Source: JAPHSX01 sp041554195 (GTDB lineage Bacteria > Pseudomonadota > Gammaproteobacteria > Thiohalomonadales > Thiohalomonadaceae). From it: a stretch of 64,000 bases of DNA. The notes under the pieces are model-generated. The model was not told the DNA's origin, made no database searches, and was given only the letters and a program-made list of their open reading frames with translations. The position numbers were made by a program, and so were the translations under genes. Shown in pieces: positions 8,671 through 16,101 of this stretch. The DNA lies in the NCBI GenBank assembly GCA_041554195.1, contig JBFFMJ010000012.1, forward strand, positions 29,172 to 93,171, read 5' to 3'. Every line of letters begins with the position of its first letter. The first letter of the stretch is position 1.

Positions 8671-10968
8671 TTAGCCCCCCCGGCAACGTTTTAGCGCCGC
8701 CGCCACCTCGCCGGCAGTTTGGTAGCGCTTTGCCTGCTCTTTTTGCAGACATTTATTGATAATACGGGTCAGGCAAATGGGAATGCCCTTGCGATACTTG
8801 CCCGGCTTGGGGTGGGGCTGATTGGCGATCTTGAACATCAGGCTGCCCAGTGACTCGGCCTCGAACGGCAGATGCCCGGTAGACATCTGATAGAGCGTCA
8901 CCCCTAAAGAGAAGATGTCGGCGCGCCCGTCCACTTTTTTGCCCGCCACCTGCTCCGGCGACATATAGGAGGGGCTGCCGAGCACGGTGCCGGTCTTGGT
9001 CTTGCTAGAATCGGTAAGGCAGGCGACGCCGAAGTCGGTTACCTTGACCACCTTCTCCGCACGCTCATATACAATATTCGCCGGTTTGATATCGCGGTGT
9101 ACCACACTCTGCTTATGCGCATAATCCAGCGCCTCGGCCACCTGCTCACTGATCGCCATCACCTCTTTTAACGGCAGCAGGCTCTTCACGCTGGTAAAGG
9201 CGGAGAGGTCCTGGCCACGCAGATAATCCATGGCGATGTAGGCCAGCTCCTGCTCCTCGCCGATGTCGTAGATGGTGACGATGTTGGGGTGGTTGAGGCG
9301 CCCGGCGGTCTCCGCCTCGCGATAGAAGCGCTGCTTCACCTCTTTAAGCTCCTGTCCCTCGAACTCGTGCGACAGGGCCATGGTCTTGATTACCACCTCG
9401 CGATTGATACGCGGATCCTGCCCCAGATAGACCAGTCCCATGGCGCCGCGGCCGATCTCCTTTTCAATGTGGTAGTGACCGAGAGTGGGGTTTTGCAGCC
9501 CCTGCGTCGCCTCCATCACTACGGTACCACCGGGGGCGGCCTTGCCCTGCGCGAGTACGATACGCTCCCCCATCTCACGGTTGCGTTTAAGCCGCTCGCC
9601 AACATCACGGAAGTTACGCGCCATGCGTTGCAACTCCTCAAACAGCGACACCGCCTTGTTAAACTGACGCTTGCGCTCAAAATCGAGGCCGAGGTTATAG
9701 AGTTGCTCGCGCAGGGCCTCATTGACCAGGCAGCGACGATATTTCTCCCACGCCTGCTCCAGCTCGCCCTGCGACTGCAACATGCGCCCCAGCTGCATAT
9801 TGGCGGTGGAGAGCTCCTGCAACAGCCCCACCTCACGTAGTGCAACACGACGCTGCAAGGTCACCACGACATAACCGACCGACAGCAGCAGGATCGGCAC
9901 CATTAGCGGCAACCACTGCGAGAAGAGCAACAGGAAGACCGCCTCGGTATTGAGCAACACAAACAGCAATAACAGTGAGGAGAGCAGACCCGAGGTGAGA
10001 CCCAGACGCGGTAGCAACAGCATCAGGAACAGTGCGACACCGAGCAGGGCACCATACTGTGCCCACATCGCCCAGCCCGGCACCGTCACCTGCTGGCCGC
10101 GCAACAGTGCATCCAGTGCCACCGCATAGGGGGCGGCCAGGGCGGCATCGCCGAGCAACACCGTTTTTCCCTTGAGTGACTTTGTGTCGATTCCGCCCCC
10201 GATAAGATCCGCCAGCGAATAAATGGCGATCCCGTCACTATTGCCGATATCCACCTTCGGATAGTAGCGCAGCGCCAGCGCCTGCCCCGCCTGGCGTTGC
10301 AGAGTACTGGGCAGCAAGCGGTAGAGCAGCGAGGTCAGGATGGCGTCATCGCTGCGCGCCGCCGCGGCAATGGCAGTGAAAGGTTCACCGGCAATCACCA
10401 CGCTGCTTCCCTGCGCCGCCTGCAACAGGGTGTCGAGGGGGGCCGAGGTGAGTGTCACCTGCGGCTGCCCTGGCTGAACGATAAAACGGGGGTAATCGGC
10501 GGTGCTGTCCTGCTGCGCCACTTCAGCAGAGCTGGTGAGCCAGACATTGTCGGCACGCCGGATCGCTGCGGCGAGTCTGGCACTGCCGTCCATGGCCTGA
10601 AGTACCGCGTTCCGCACCTCATCCTCACCGACACTCTCCTGCTGCTCCAGCTGGCGTAGCGCGGCATCGTTGTCACGTACAGCGAGCGGTGCCAGCAGGG
10701 CGACACGGCGGGCAGCGCGCAAACGCTCCACGGCAGCGGCCAATGCCGTCTGTGAGACCTCCGCGCCACTATCCACCACCAGCACATTGCCAGAACGCTC
10801 GGTGGCGGCGGTACGCGCCAGCAGCTCTTCGTAGTAAGCCCACTCAAGGGGATCGAGCAGCGCGGTCTGCGCCAGGCCGTAGCCAAGCAGCGACAACAGC
10901 AGGCCCGCCAGCCAGTAGCCGCGGCTACGCAGGGTAAATCGCCGTTGTTTTGTGCTTACCGGCCACAT
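8671..10968 (-). CDS. Receptor-type serine/threonine protein kinase with CHASE2-like sensor
   Basis: A 765-residue membrane kinase with the sensor first and the kinase last. There is an N-terminal helix at about 17-36. An extracytoplasmic region to about residue 295 resembles CHASE2 (VLVVDSG near its start, IYSLADLIGGG and LKGKTVLLGDAA near its end). Three membrane helices follow at about 300-375, then a TPR-like helical linker (about 385-470). The kinase domain (about 495-760) has glycine loop GRGAMGLVY, catalytic VVIK, HRDIKPANIV, DFG and SPSYMSPEQ. It is the first gene of the operon with PP2C and two FHA proteins. All catalytic residues are present, so it should be active; the ligand is unknown. 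Confidence 0.93.
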   Translation of the reverse strand: MWPVSTKQRRFTLRSRGYWLAGLLLSLLGYGLAQTALLDPLEWAYYEELLARTAATERSGNVLVVDSGAEVSQTALAAAVERLRAARRVALLAPLAVRDNDAALRQLEQQESVGEDEVRNAVLQAMDGSARLAAAIRRADNVWLTSSAEVAQQDSTADYPRFIVQPGQPQVTLTSAPLDTLLQAAQGSSVVIAGEPFTAIAAAARSDDAILTSLLYRLLPSTLQRQAGQALALRYYPKVDIGNSDGIAIYSLADLIGGGIDTKSLKGKTVLLGDAALAAPYAVALDALLRGQQVTVPGWAMWAQYGALLGVALFLMLLLPRLGLTSGLLSSLLLLFVLLNTEAVFLLLFSQWLPLMVPILLLSVGYVVVTLQRRVALREVGLLQELSTANMQLGRMLQSQGELEQAWEKYRRCLVNEALREQLYNLGLDFERKRQFNKAVSLFEELQRMARNFRDVGERLKRNREMGERIVLAQGKAAPGGTVVMEATQGLQNPTLGHYHIEKEIGRGAMGLVYLGQDPRINREVVIKTMALSHEFEGQELKEVKQRFYREAETAGRLNHPNIVTIYDIGEEQELAYIAMDYLRGQDLSAFTSVKSLLPLKEVMAISEQVAEALDYAHKQSVVHRDIKPANIVYERAEKVVKVTDFGVACLTDSSKTKTGTVLGSPSYMSPEQVAGKKVDGRADIFSLGVTLYQMSTGHLPFEAESLGSLMFKIANQPHPKPGKYRKGIPICLTRIINKCLQKEQAKRYQTAGEVAAALKRCRGG

Positions 10969-11113
10969 GAGTCGAAGAGGATTCCCGTTTGCATTCGTTA
11001 TTATTAGGCTGTCCTGTCGAGGACATCACGGCAAGTGTGCCAGAGAGTCACCGTGAAAACAGGAACTGGTTCAATATACCGCAGACGCACTGACCGGCAT
11101 GACAAGCCGATGG

Positions 11114-11743
11114 CTAGTCGCGGTAAAACTGACCGTGTTGCAGAAAATGGGCGACCTGAAAGGCCGTATGCGAAGAGAGCAACAGACCGAAGTGGCTAAG
11201 GTGCAGGGAGAGGTGATCGCTCTGCCCATCCAGCGGGGTCTCAACCAGCGCCACCGTACCGTCATTGGGACAAGGTAAGCCCCGAAAAATCCAGCCAACA
11301 CCCATGGAAAGGGTTCCTGCCAGAGAACCCAGGTCCCGTCCACCTTCCCAGGGAGGAAGCTCCCCCCGCAGGGCGGAGAGACTGAAGCCCAACAGGCGGC
11401 GCAGCAGGCCGCTACGACTGGCGCGGTGTGCCACATAACTGCCCTGATGCGGTGTACCCAGCGTCACTACCCGACCAGGACGCTGCGCGGGGAAGTCAAA
11501 GAGCAGCCGCCGCACCACCAGCCCACCGAGACTGTGCGCCACCAGATGCACGGTCTCACCTGCCACGTATTTGCTGAGGTAATTATTCAGCCGTTCGGCG
11601 TTGGCGGAGAGGTCGCGCTCCACAGTGCGATAACGGAATTGATAAACACGATAGCCCAATTTTTGCAGGCGACGGCGCAGCAGCCACATCTCCAACCCGT
11701 TCATCCACAGGCCGTGGATCAAGACGATGCTCTCAGACACCAC
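11114..11743 (-). CDS. Alpha/beta hydrolase (lipase/PGAP1-like)
   Basis: Predicted serine hydrolase of about 209 residues. It has the oxyanion strand IVLIHGLW, the nucleophile elbow VAHSLGGLV (Ser71 from my start), VTLGTPHQGS as in lipases and PGAP1-like esterases, and a late His in the LSLHLSHFGLL/SSHTAF region. The open frame extends upstream into the HIT gene, but those codons read as Arg/Trp/Cys-rich antisense-like peptide. I therefore choose the tandem GTG codons at 11743/11740, about 20 bases after the HIT stop. No signal peptide is seen. The exact start and substrate are uncertain. Confidence 0.85.
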   Translation of the reverse strand: MVSESIVLIHGLWMNGLEMWLLRRRLQKLGYRVYQFRYRTVERDLSANAERLNNYLSKYVAGETVHLVAHSLGGLVVRRLLFDFPAQRPGRVVTLGTPHQGSYVAHRASRSGLLRRLLGFSLSALRGELPPWEGGRDLGSLAGTLSMGVGWIFRGLPCPNDGTVALVETPLDGQSDHLSLHLSHFGLLLSSHTAFQVAHFLQHGQFYRD

Positions 11744-11765
11744 CTCAGAATTTAAGGCTGGTATT

Positions 11766-12182
11766 TTAGGCGGCGACAATGCCCAGCGCCTGACACTTCT
11801 CGCGCAGGATCGCCACCTCATCCTGACGAAAGGGTAGCGCCGTGCCCACCCCCCACACCGGACCCGGCCAGGCCTCATCGCCCTTGTAACGCACGATGTG
11901 GTGCAGGTGCAGTTGCGGCACCATATTACCGAGGGCCCCGATGTTGAGCTTGTCGCCATTAAAGCCCTCCATCAGAAACTGCCCCAGCTGTGAGGACTCA
12001 CGCAGCAACTGCTGCTGATCCTCAACACTTAGCTGATAAATCTCGGTGATCGCCTCACGGCGCGGCACCAGGATAAACCAGGGGTAGCGGGCGTCGTTCA
12101 GCAGCAGCAGGCGCGACAGGGGAAAGTCCCCGAGCACGATGCTGTCCTTCTGGAGTTGCGGGTGTATGCTAAACGGTGTCAT
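11766..12182 (-). CDS. HIT-superfamily protein with altered histidine triad
   Basis: A 138-residue protein of the HIT nucleotide hydrolase/transferase superfamily (FILVPRRE near residue 35, GDKLNIGALGN, then the triad region). The triad reads QLHLHHIVR, so the first histidine of the usual HxHxH pattern is Gln, while the central nucleophilic position stays His. A Gln in the triad also occurs in GalT-branch enzymes (HPHPQ-type, at a different position), and I recall similar QLHxHH forms in proteobacterial HIT proteins. The substrate is unknown. It is co-oriented with the hydrolase 22 bases downstream. Confidence 0.85.
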   Translation of the reverse strand: MTPFSIHPQLQKDSIVLGDFPLSRLLLLNDARYPWFILVPRREAITEIYQLSVEDQQQLLRESSQLGQFLMEGFNGDKLNIGALGNMVPQLHLHHIVRYKGDEAWPGPVWGVGTALPFRQDEVAILREKCQALGIVAA

Positions 12183-12435
12183 TTACTTTCCACGATTGGC
12201 GATTATAGTCTGCGTCCCGTTGAGAATAGCGATTGCCACCCTCCCGCGTCAAAAGCGACTCAACAAGCGCAGCACAAACTCACCCGTCCCCCCTGGTAGT
12301 AGCTCAGGTATTTCTCCGCGAAGAGGTTTAGAGAGAAACGAACCTGATTCACAACAGCAGGCAGATTTCTGCTACGGTGCGAAATTAAGCCTGAATAATA
12401 ACCGCGGTTAACAAAAAACCATAAGGTAACGCACC

Positions 12436-12921
12436 ATGCGTAAATACATCCGCCTGCTCATCATGTTGCTGATCTTTGCAGGCATCTTTCCCTTCACCTT
12501 CCCGTGGAAGGACGGCAAACCAATGCTCTCCTGGTCTGATATCCGGATGCCCACAATGCCGGAAATAACACTGCCTAGTCTGCCCGAACAGGGGGAGGCC
12601 ACGCGTGAATCCAACCACCCCGTCACCCTCTACCGCTGGCAGGGGGCCGACGGCAGCACGCAGTTTGGTAGTGAGCCACCGGCCGAAGGGATCAGTTATG
12701 AGGTGGTCGAGGTCAACCCGGATGCCAACCTGATCCAGGCCCTGCCGCCGGGCGAGGCCCCCGTGGAGGCCAAAGAAAAAGCGGGTGGCAACCGCACCAC
12801 CTCCCTCCCCTCCCCGCTGACGGTCTCCCCAGGCGAGGCGATACAGCTAATGGAAGATGCCAGGAAGATACGGGAGATGTCAGAGGAGCGCCTGCGCCAG
12901 CATGAGGCGCTAGCGCAGTAG
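12436..12921 (+). CDS. DUF4124-like secreted or anchored protein
   Basis: A 161-residue protein with an N-terminal hydrophobic segment (about 5-22) that is either a signal peptide or an anchor. It is followed by a Pro-rich spacer and a segment typical of DUF4124 (LYRWQGADGSTQFGSEPP, about 66-83). The C-terminal third is a charged helix (MEDARKIREMSEERLRQHEA). DUF4124 proteins are envelope proteins of unknown function common in sulfur-oxidising and other Gammaproteobacteria. The start is preceded by AAGGTAACGCACC, a fair ribosome-binding site. The 253-base region upstream, to the HIT gene, shows no other reading frame. Confidence 0.75.
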   Translation: MRKYIRLLIMLLIFAGIFPFTFPWKDGKPMLSWSDIRMPTMPEITLPSLPEQGEATRESNHPVTLYRWQGADGSTQFGSEPPAEGISYEVVEVNPDANLIQALPPGEAPVEAKEKAGGNRTTSLPSPLTVSPGEAIQLMEDARKIREMSEERLRQHEALAQ

Positions 12922-12928
12922 GCGGGGA

Positions 12929-13222
12929 TTACTTTTTGTCACCCGCCTTACCAATAGTGTGCAATGGCACCACCACATCGCCCTGCGGCTGTGGCTCATC
13001 GGTAAAGCGCGGGCGGGCATCCATCGAGCGCCCCCCCTCCGCGGCCAGTTCCTGTTCACGCTGACTGACCAGCACCAGGCAGTCACGCAAGCCGCCGATG
13101 GTGTTATCAGAGAGCGGATGCTTAACCCCCGGTTGGGTGGCGGTGTCCTTAATCACCTCGGTCAGCACGCGCTTCACCGCGCGCAGGATATTCTCTTCTT
13201 TCGATGGGGTCTGATCACTCAT
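12929..13222 (-). CDS. Small conserved-looking protein of unknown function
   Basis: A 97-residue soluble protein. I choose Met at 13222 (MSDQTPSKEENILRAV), which follows a purine-rich GAGAGAAATT site. The frame runs 53 codons further upstream into sequence that reads as random peptide and overlaps the divergent dehydrogenase gene. The N-terminal half is helical (NILRAVKRVLTEVIKDT) and contains HPLSDNTIGGLRDCLVL; the C-terminal tail is polar. I do not recognise a family. It converges with the DUF4124-like gene with 7 bases between the stops. Confidence 0.7.
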   Translation of the reverse strand: MSDQTPSKEENILRAVKRVLTEVIKDTATQPGVKHPLSDNTIGGLRDCLVLVSQREQELAAEGGRSMDARPRFTDEPQPQGDVVVPLHTIGKAGDKK

Positions 13223-13342
13223 AATTTCTCTCCGGGACGGGCTAGTAGCAGGCTGCGAGTCTACAACAGAACCACCACACAGCCCAAAATGCCAATTGCT
13301 GCAAAACAGATATACTGAGGGTGAATTCCACGGAGACAAGCC

Positions 13343-14302
13343 ATGACCGCCGTTTTCCTTGATCGAGACAGCCTGAATCACGACGACCTCGACTTCTCCT
13401 CACTCCAGTCTACCTTGGCGGATTGGCGGTTTTACGCCGATACCCAGCCCGAACAGACGGCCTCACGCATCGCCGATGCCGAGGTGGTCGTCAGCAACAA
13501 GGTGATGCTGGACAAGGCGGCCCTGGAGGCCGCCCCTAAACTCAAACTCATCGCCATCGCCGCCACCGGCACCAATAACGTCGATCTGAACGTCGCCGCA
13601 CGACGTGGTATCAGCGTCTGTAATATCCGTCGCTACGCCACCCCCTCGGTGGTACAGCACGTCTTCGCCCTGCTGCTCTCGCTCACCCGCCATCTCAACG
13701 ACTACCAGGCGGCCGTGCGACGCGGTGACTGGCAACGTAGCGGGCAGTTCTGTCTGCTCGACTACCCGATTCGCGAGCTCGGCGACCTTACTCTGGGCAT
13801 CATCGGCTACGGTGAGCTGGGACGTGCCGTAGCCGACACCGCCGAGCGCGCCTTCGGCATGCGGGTGCTACTCGCCCAGCGCCCCGGCGGCCCCGCACAA
13901 CCGGGGCGTATCGCACTGCATGAGCTACTGCCACAACTCGATGTTTTGAGCCTGCACTGCCCCCTCACTGCCGAGACCCGGGGCCTTATCGGTCGCGAAC
14001 AACTGGCGCTGATGAAGCCCGATGCGCTACTCATCAACGCCGCCCGCGGCGACATTGTCGATGAGGCGGCCCTGGCCACTGCCCTGCTTGGGGGCAGACT
14101 TGGCGGCGCCGGCATCGACGTACTGAGCGAGGAACCGCCCACAGCCGACAGTCCACTATTGCAACAAGCCCTGCCCAACCTTATCGTTACCCCACACATC
14201 GCCTGGGCCAGCCGTCAGTCACGCCAGCGGCTACTGGATCAACTGGCGGAGAATATTGCCGCCTTTGTCGCCGGGCAGCCACAAAATCTTGTTACCGAAT
14301 AA
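13343..14302 (+). CDS. D-2-hydroxyacid dehydrogenase (glycerate/hydroxypyruvate reductase-like)
   Basis: NAD(P)-dependent dehydrogenase of 319 residues acting on a 2-keto/2-hydroxy acid such as hydroxypyruvate. Seen: substrate-domain motif AATGTNNVD, NAD-binding GYGELGRAVAD, the catalytic Arg in INAARGDIVDE, catalytic Glu region DVLSEEPP, and catalytic His in TPHIAWAS. The start at 13343 has GGAGACAAGCC upstream. Substrate assignment within this family by sequence alone is unreliable; similarity to HprA-type enzymes is my best guess. The next gene starts 14 bases downstream. Confidence 0.92.
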   Translation: MTAVFLDRDSLNHDDLDFSSLQSTLADWRFYADTQPEQTASRIADAEVVVSNKVMLDKAALEAAPKLKLIAIAATGTNNVDLNVAARRGISVCNIRRYATPSVVQHVFALLLSLTRHLNDYQAAVRRGDWQRSGQFCLLDYPIRELGDLTLGIIGYGELGRAVADTAERAFGMRVLLAQRPGGPAQPGRIALHELLPQLDVLSLHCPLTAETRGLIGREQLALMKPDALLINAARGDIVDEAALATALLGGRLGGAGIDVLSEEPPTADSPLLQQALPNLIVTPHIAWASRQSRQRLLDQLAENIAAFVAGQPQNLVTE

Positions 14303-14316
14303 CCAAAGGAAACCCC

Positions 14317-14952
14317 ATGTCACCCTCCCTCCCCCACGCCCTGCTCTTCACCGCCCCCGGCTGTCCCCACTGCCCCGGCGTCAAGACAGCACTGCAAAAA
14401 CTGCAACAGGAGAAGCTTATTGCTGAACTGGAGGTGGTGGATATCAGCGAGCAGGCCGAGAAGGCGGCAGCGCTGGGGGTACGTAGTGTACCGTGGCTGA
14501 AGCTGGGGGAGTTCATCCTTACCGGGGCGCAAACCCCGCAACAGTTGCGGCAATGGGCCGAGCGCGCCGCCGACCCCGCCGGGATGAGCGGCTACCTGGC
14601 GCACCTGCTAAAGGATGGCGAACTGGCTACCGCGGAGCGGCTCCTCACCTCCCAGCCGCAACACCTGCACGCCCTGCTGCCGTTACTGGAGGATGCGCTG
14701 AGCCCGATTCAGGTTCGGATTGGCGTGAGCGCCCTGCTGGAGGGATTTGAGGGCAGCGCTGCCCTGCGCGAGCTGCTACCCCAGCTGATCACCCTGAGCA
14801 AACACCCGGATCACCGCCTGCGTAGCGATGCCTGCCACTTTCTCGGCCTGAGTCACGATGAAGGGGCACGCGAGGCACTGCAGCGCTGCACGGGGGATGA
14901 CCACACTGAAGTTCGGGAAATTGCCAGCGAGGCATTGTTATCGCTGAGCTGA
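14317..14952 (+). CDS. Thioredoxin/glutaredoxin-fold domain fused to HEAT-like repeats
   Basis: A 211-residue protein. Residues about 7-85 form a thioredoxin-fold domain with CPHC (Cys16, Cys19) and the cis-proline strand SVPWL. Residues about 95-211 are helical pairs resembling HEAT/PBS repeats (RIGVSALLEGFEG, RSDACHFLGLSHDEGAREALQRC, REIASEALLSL). The combination suggests a redox domain joined to a protein-binding scaffold. No signal peptide is seen, so it is cytoplasmic. The start has AAGGAAACCCC upstream. It probably forms an operon with the dehydrogenase. The partner is unknown. Confidence 0.85.
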   Translation: MSPSLPHALLFTAPGCPHCPGVKTALQKLQQEKLIAELEVVDISEQAEKAAALGVRSVPWLKLGEFILTGAQTPQQLRQWAERAADPAGMSGYLAHLLKDGELATAERLLTSQPQHLHALLPLLEDALSPIQVRIGVSALLEGFEGSAALRELLPQLITLSKHPDHRLRSDACHFLGLSHDEGAREALQRCTGDDHTEVREIASEALLSLS

Positions 14953-15062
14953 TCCCATATAGCCAGTTGAAGTCTCCCTACAGCAGAGCAAAAATATACA
15001 GATGTCTATTCACATGAGAAGCTGACAGGCTAAAAGAAAACAGGATTAACGAGAAGCGTTTT

Positions 15063-15467
15063 ATGGACAGCAATTTTAGCGCAGAGTTACAGACACGCCT
15101 GGCCGAACTCCAGGAGATTTTCCATCAACAACTGCCCGGCAAGATCGACGAACTGCAAACAATCTGGCAGGAACTTCGCGACAACTGGACTAAAGAGAGT
15201 CTCAGTCAACTCCACCACCGGTGCCACAGTCTGGCTGGGAACGCCGGCACCTTTGGCGCTCATGAAATCAGTCAGCAGGCGCGCACCCTAGAACAACACC
15301 TCAAGCGACTTGCCACTGAGGCGATGGAAACCGGCGAAGCCGCGACAACGACAAGACAGCAGTTAGGCCAGCAAATAAACACTCTCGGGCAATATGCCGA
15401 AAAGTGGCGACTGACATACAGGCCCCCGATGACAGCGGAGAGGATAGAGGGCAAAAACGTTGACTAA
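15063..15467 (+). CDS. Histidine phosphotransfer (Hpt) domain protein
   Basis: A 134-residue, almost entirely helical protein with the Hpt phosphorylation motif HSLAGNAGTFG (phosphorylatable His55). A single-domain Hpt usually relays phosphate between receiver domains. It lies upstream of a decayed receiver fragment, an intact receiver protein and a large sensor kinase, all on the same strand, so it probably belongs to one phosphorelay with them (inference). The start has GAGAAGCGTTTT upstream. Confidence 0.87.
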   Translation: MDSNFSAELQTRLAELQEIFHQQLPGKIDELQTIWQELRDNWTKESLSQLHHRCHSLAGNAGTFGAHEISQQARTLEQHLKRLATEAMETGEAATTTRQQLGQQINTLGQYAEKWRLTYRPPMTAERIEGKNVD

Positions 15468-15477
15468 CCGGAGAGGC

Positions 15478-15662
15478 CTGTGACCAGAATCCCTCGAAGG
15501 CCGCGCAACCGCCAAAACGATAACGCAGTACCGCTGGCCGCCATCAGTGTCAATGCCCTGAAGGACGAGCTAAAAAAAAGCATAAAAGCGGCTTCAAAAC
15601 CTATGTCACCAAGCCGAACAATGTGAAGCACTTCACCCGCATCATCAACGATACTCTGTAAA
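15478..15662 (+). pseudogene. Decayed receiver-domain remnant
   Basis: Not an open frame, but clearly the C-terminal part of a response-regulator receiver. One frame reads PLAAISVNALKDELKKSIKA (about 15531-15590). After loss of one base near 15591 the adjacent frame continues GFKTYVTKPNNVKHFTRII and stops at 15662. This matches the end of REC domains (alpha4, then the conserved Lys-Pro of KP, then alpha5). The N-terminal part with the phosphoacceptor Asp is absent. It lies between the Hpt gene and the intact receiver gene, which suggests decay of a former receiver module in this locus. Confidence 0.72.
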
Positions 15663-15683
15663 ACAATAATGAGAAAAAGAACT

Positions 15684-16088
15684 ATGACATCCGATAGTGA
15701 GCTCAAGAAAGTCCTCTACGTAGAAGATGACAAAAGCATTCAACTGGTTACCCGACTGGCCCTGGAGGAGGTGGGGGGGCTGGTCGTCAAGGTCTGTAGC
15801 AGTGGCCAGGAGGCCATTGAGGCGGCGGCAGAATTCACTCCCGACCTGCTTCTTCTTGATGTCATGATGCCCGGCCTCGACGGCCCGAACACCCTCTACG
15901 AACTGCGTAAATTGACCGTCACCGAACATACCCCGGCTATTTTCATGACGGCCAAGGTACAGCAACAGGAGATAGCTGAACTAAAACAACTCCCCGGCAC
16001 CATCGAGGTGATCGCAAAACCGTTCGACCCGATGACCCTGGCCAGTCAACTGCAAAAGGCCTGGAGTCACGGCCGGCAAAAAGTGTAA
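15684..16088 (+). CDS. Single-domain response regulator
   Basis: A 134-residue receiver protein without an output domain: acidic pocket VEDD (Asp15/Asp16), phosphoacceptor LLLLDVMMPG (Asp59), MTAK switch residue and AKPFD lysine. I choose Met at 15684, which has GAGAAAAAGAACT upstream, over the Met five codons earlier, which has no purine-rich site. The downstream histidine kinase begins 13 bases after the stop, so they form an operon. It probably accepts phosphate from that kinase and may act through the Hpt protein or through protein contacts. Confidence 0.93.
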   Translation: MTSDSELKKVLYVEDDKSIQLVTRLALEEVGGLVVKVCSSGQEAIEAAAEFTPDLLLLDVMMPGLDGPNTLYELRKLTVTEHTPAIFMTAKVQQQEIAELKQLPGTIEVIAKPFDPMTLASQLQKAWSHGRQKV

Positions 16089-16101
16089 ACGGCCCTCTTC
16101 T

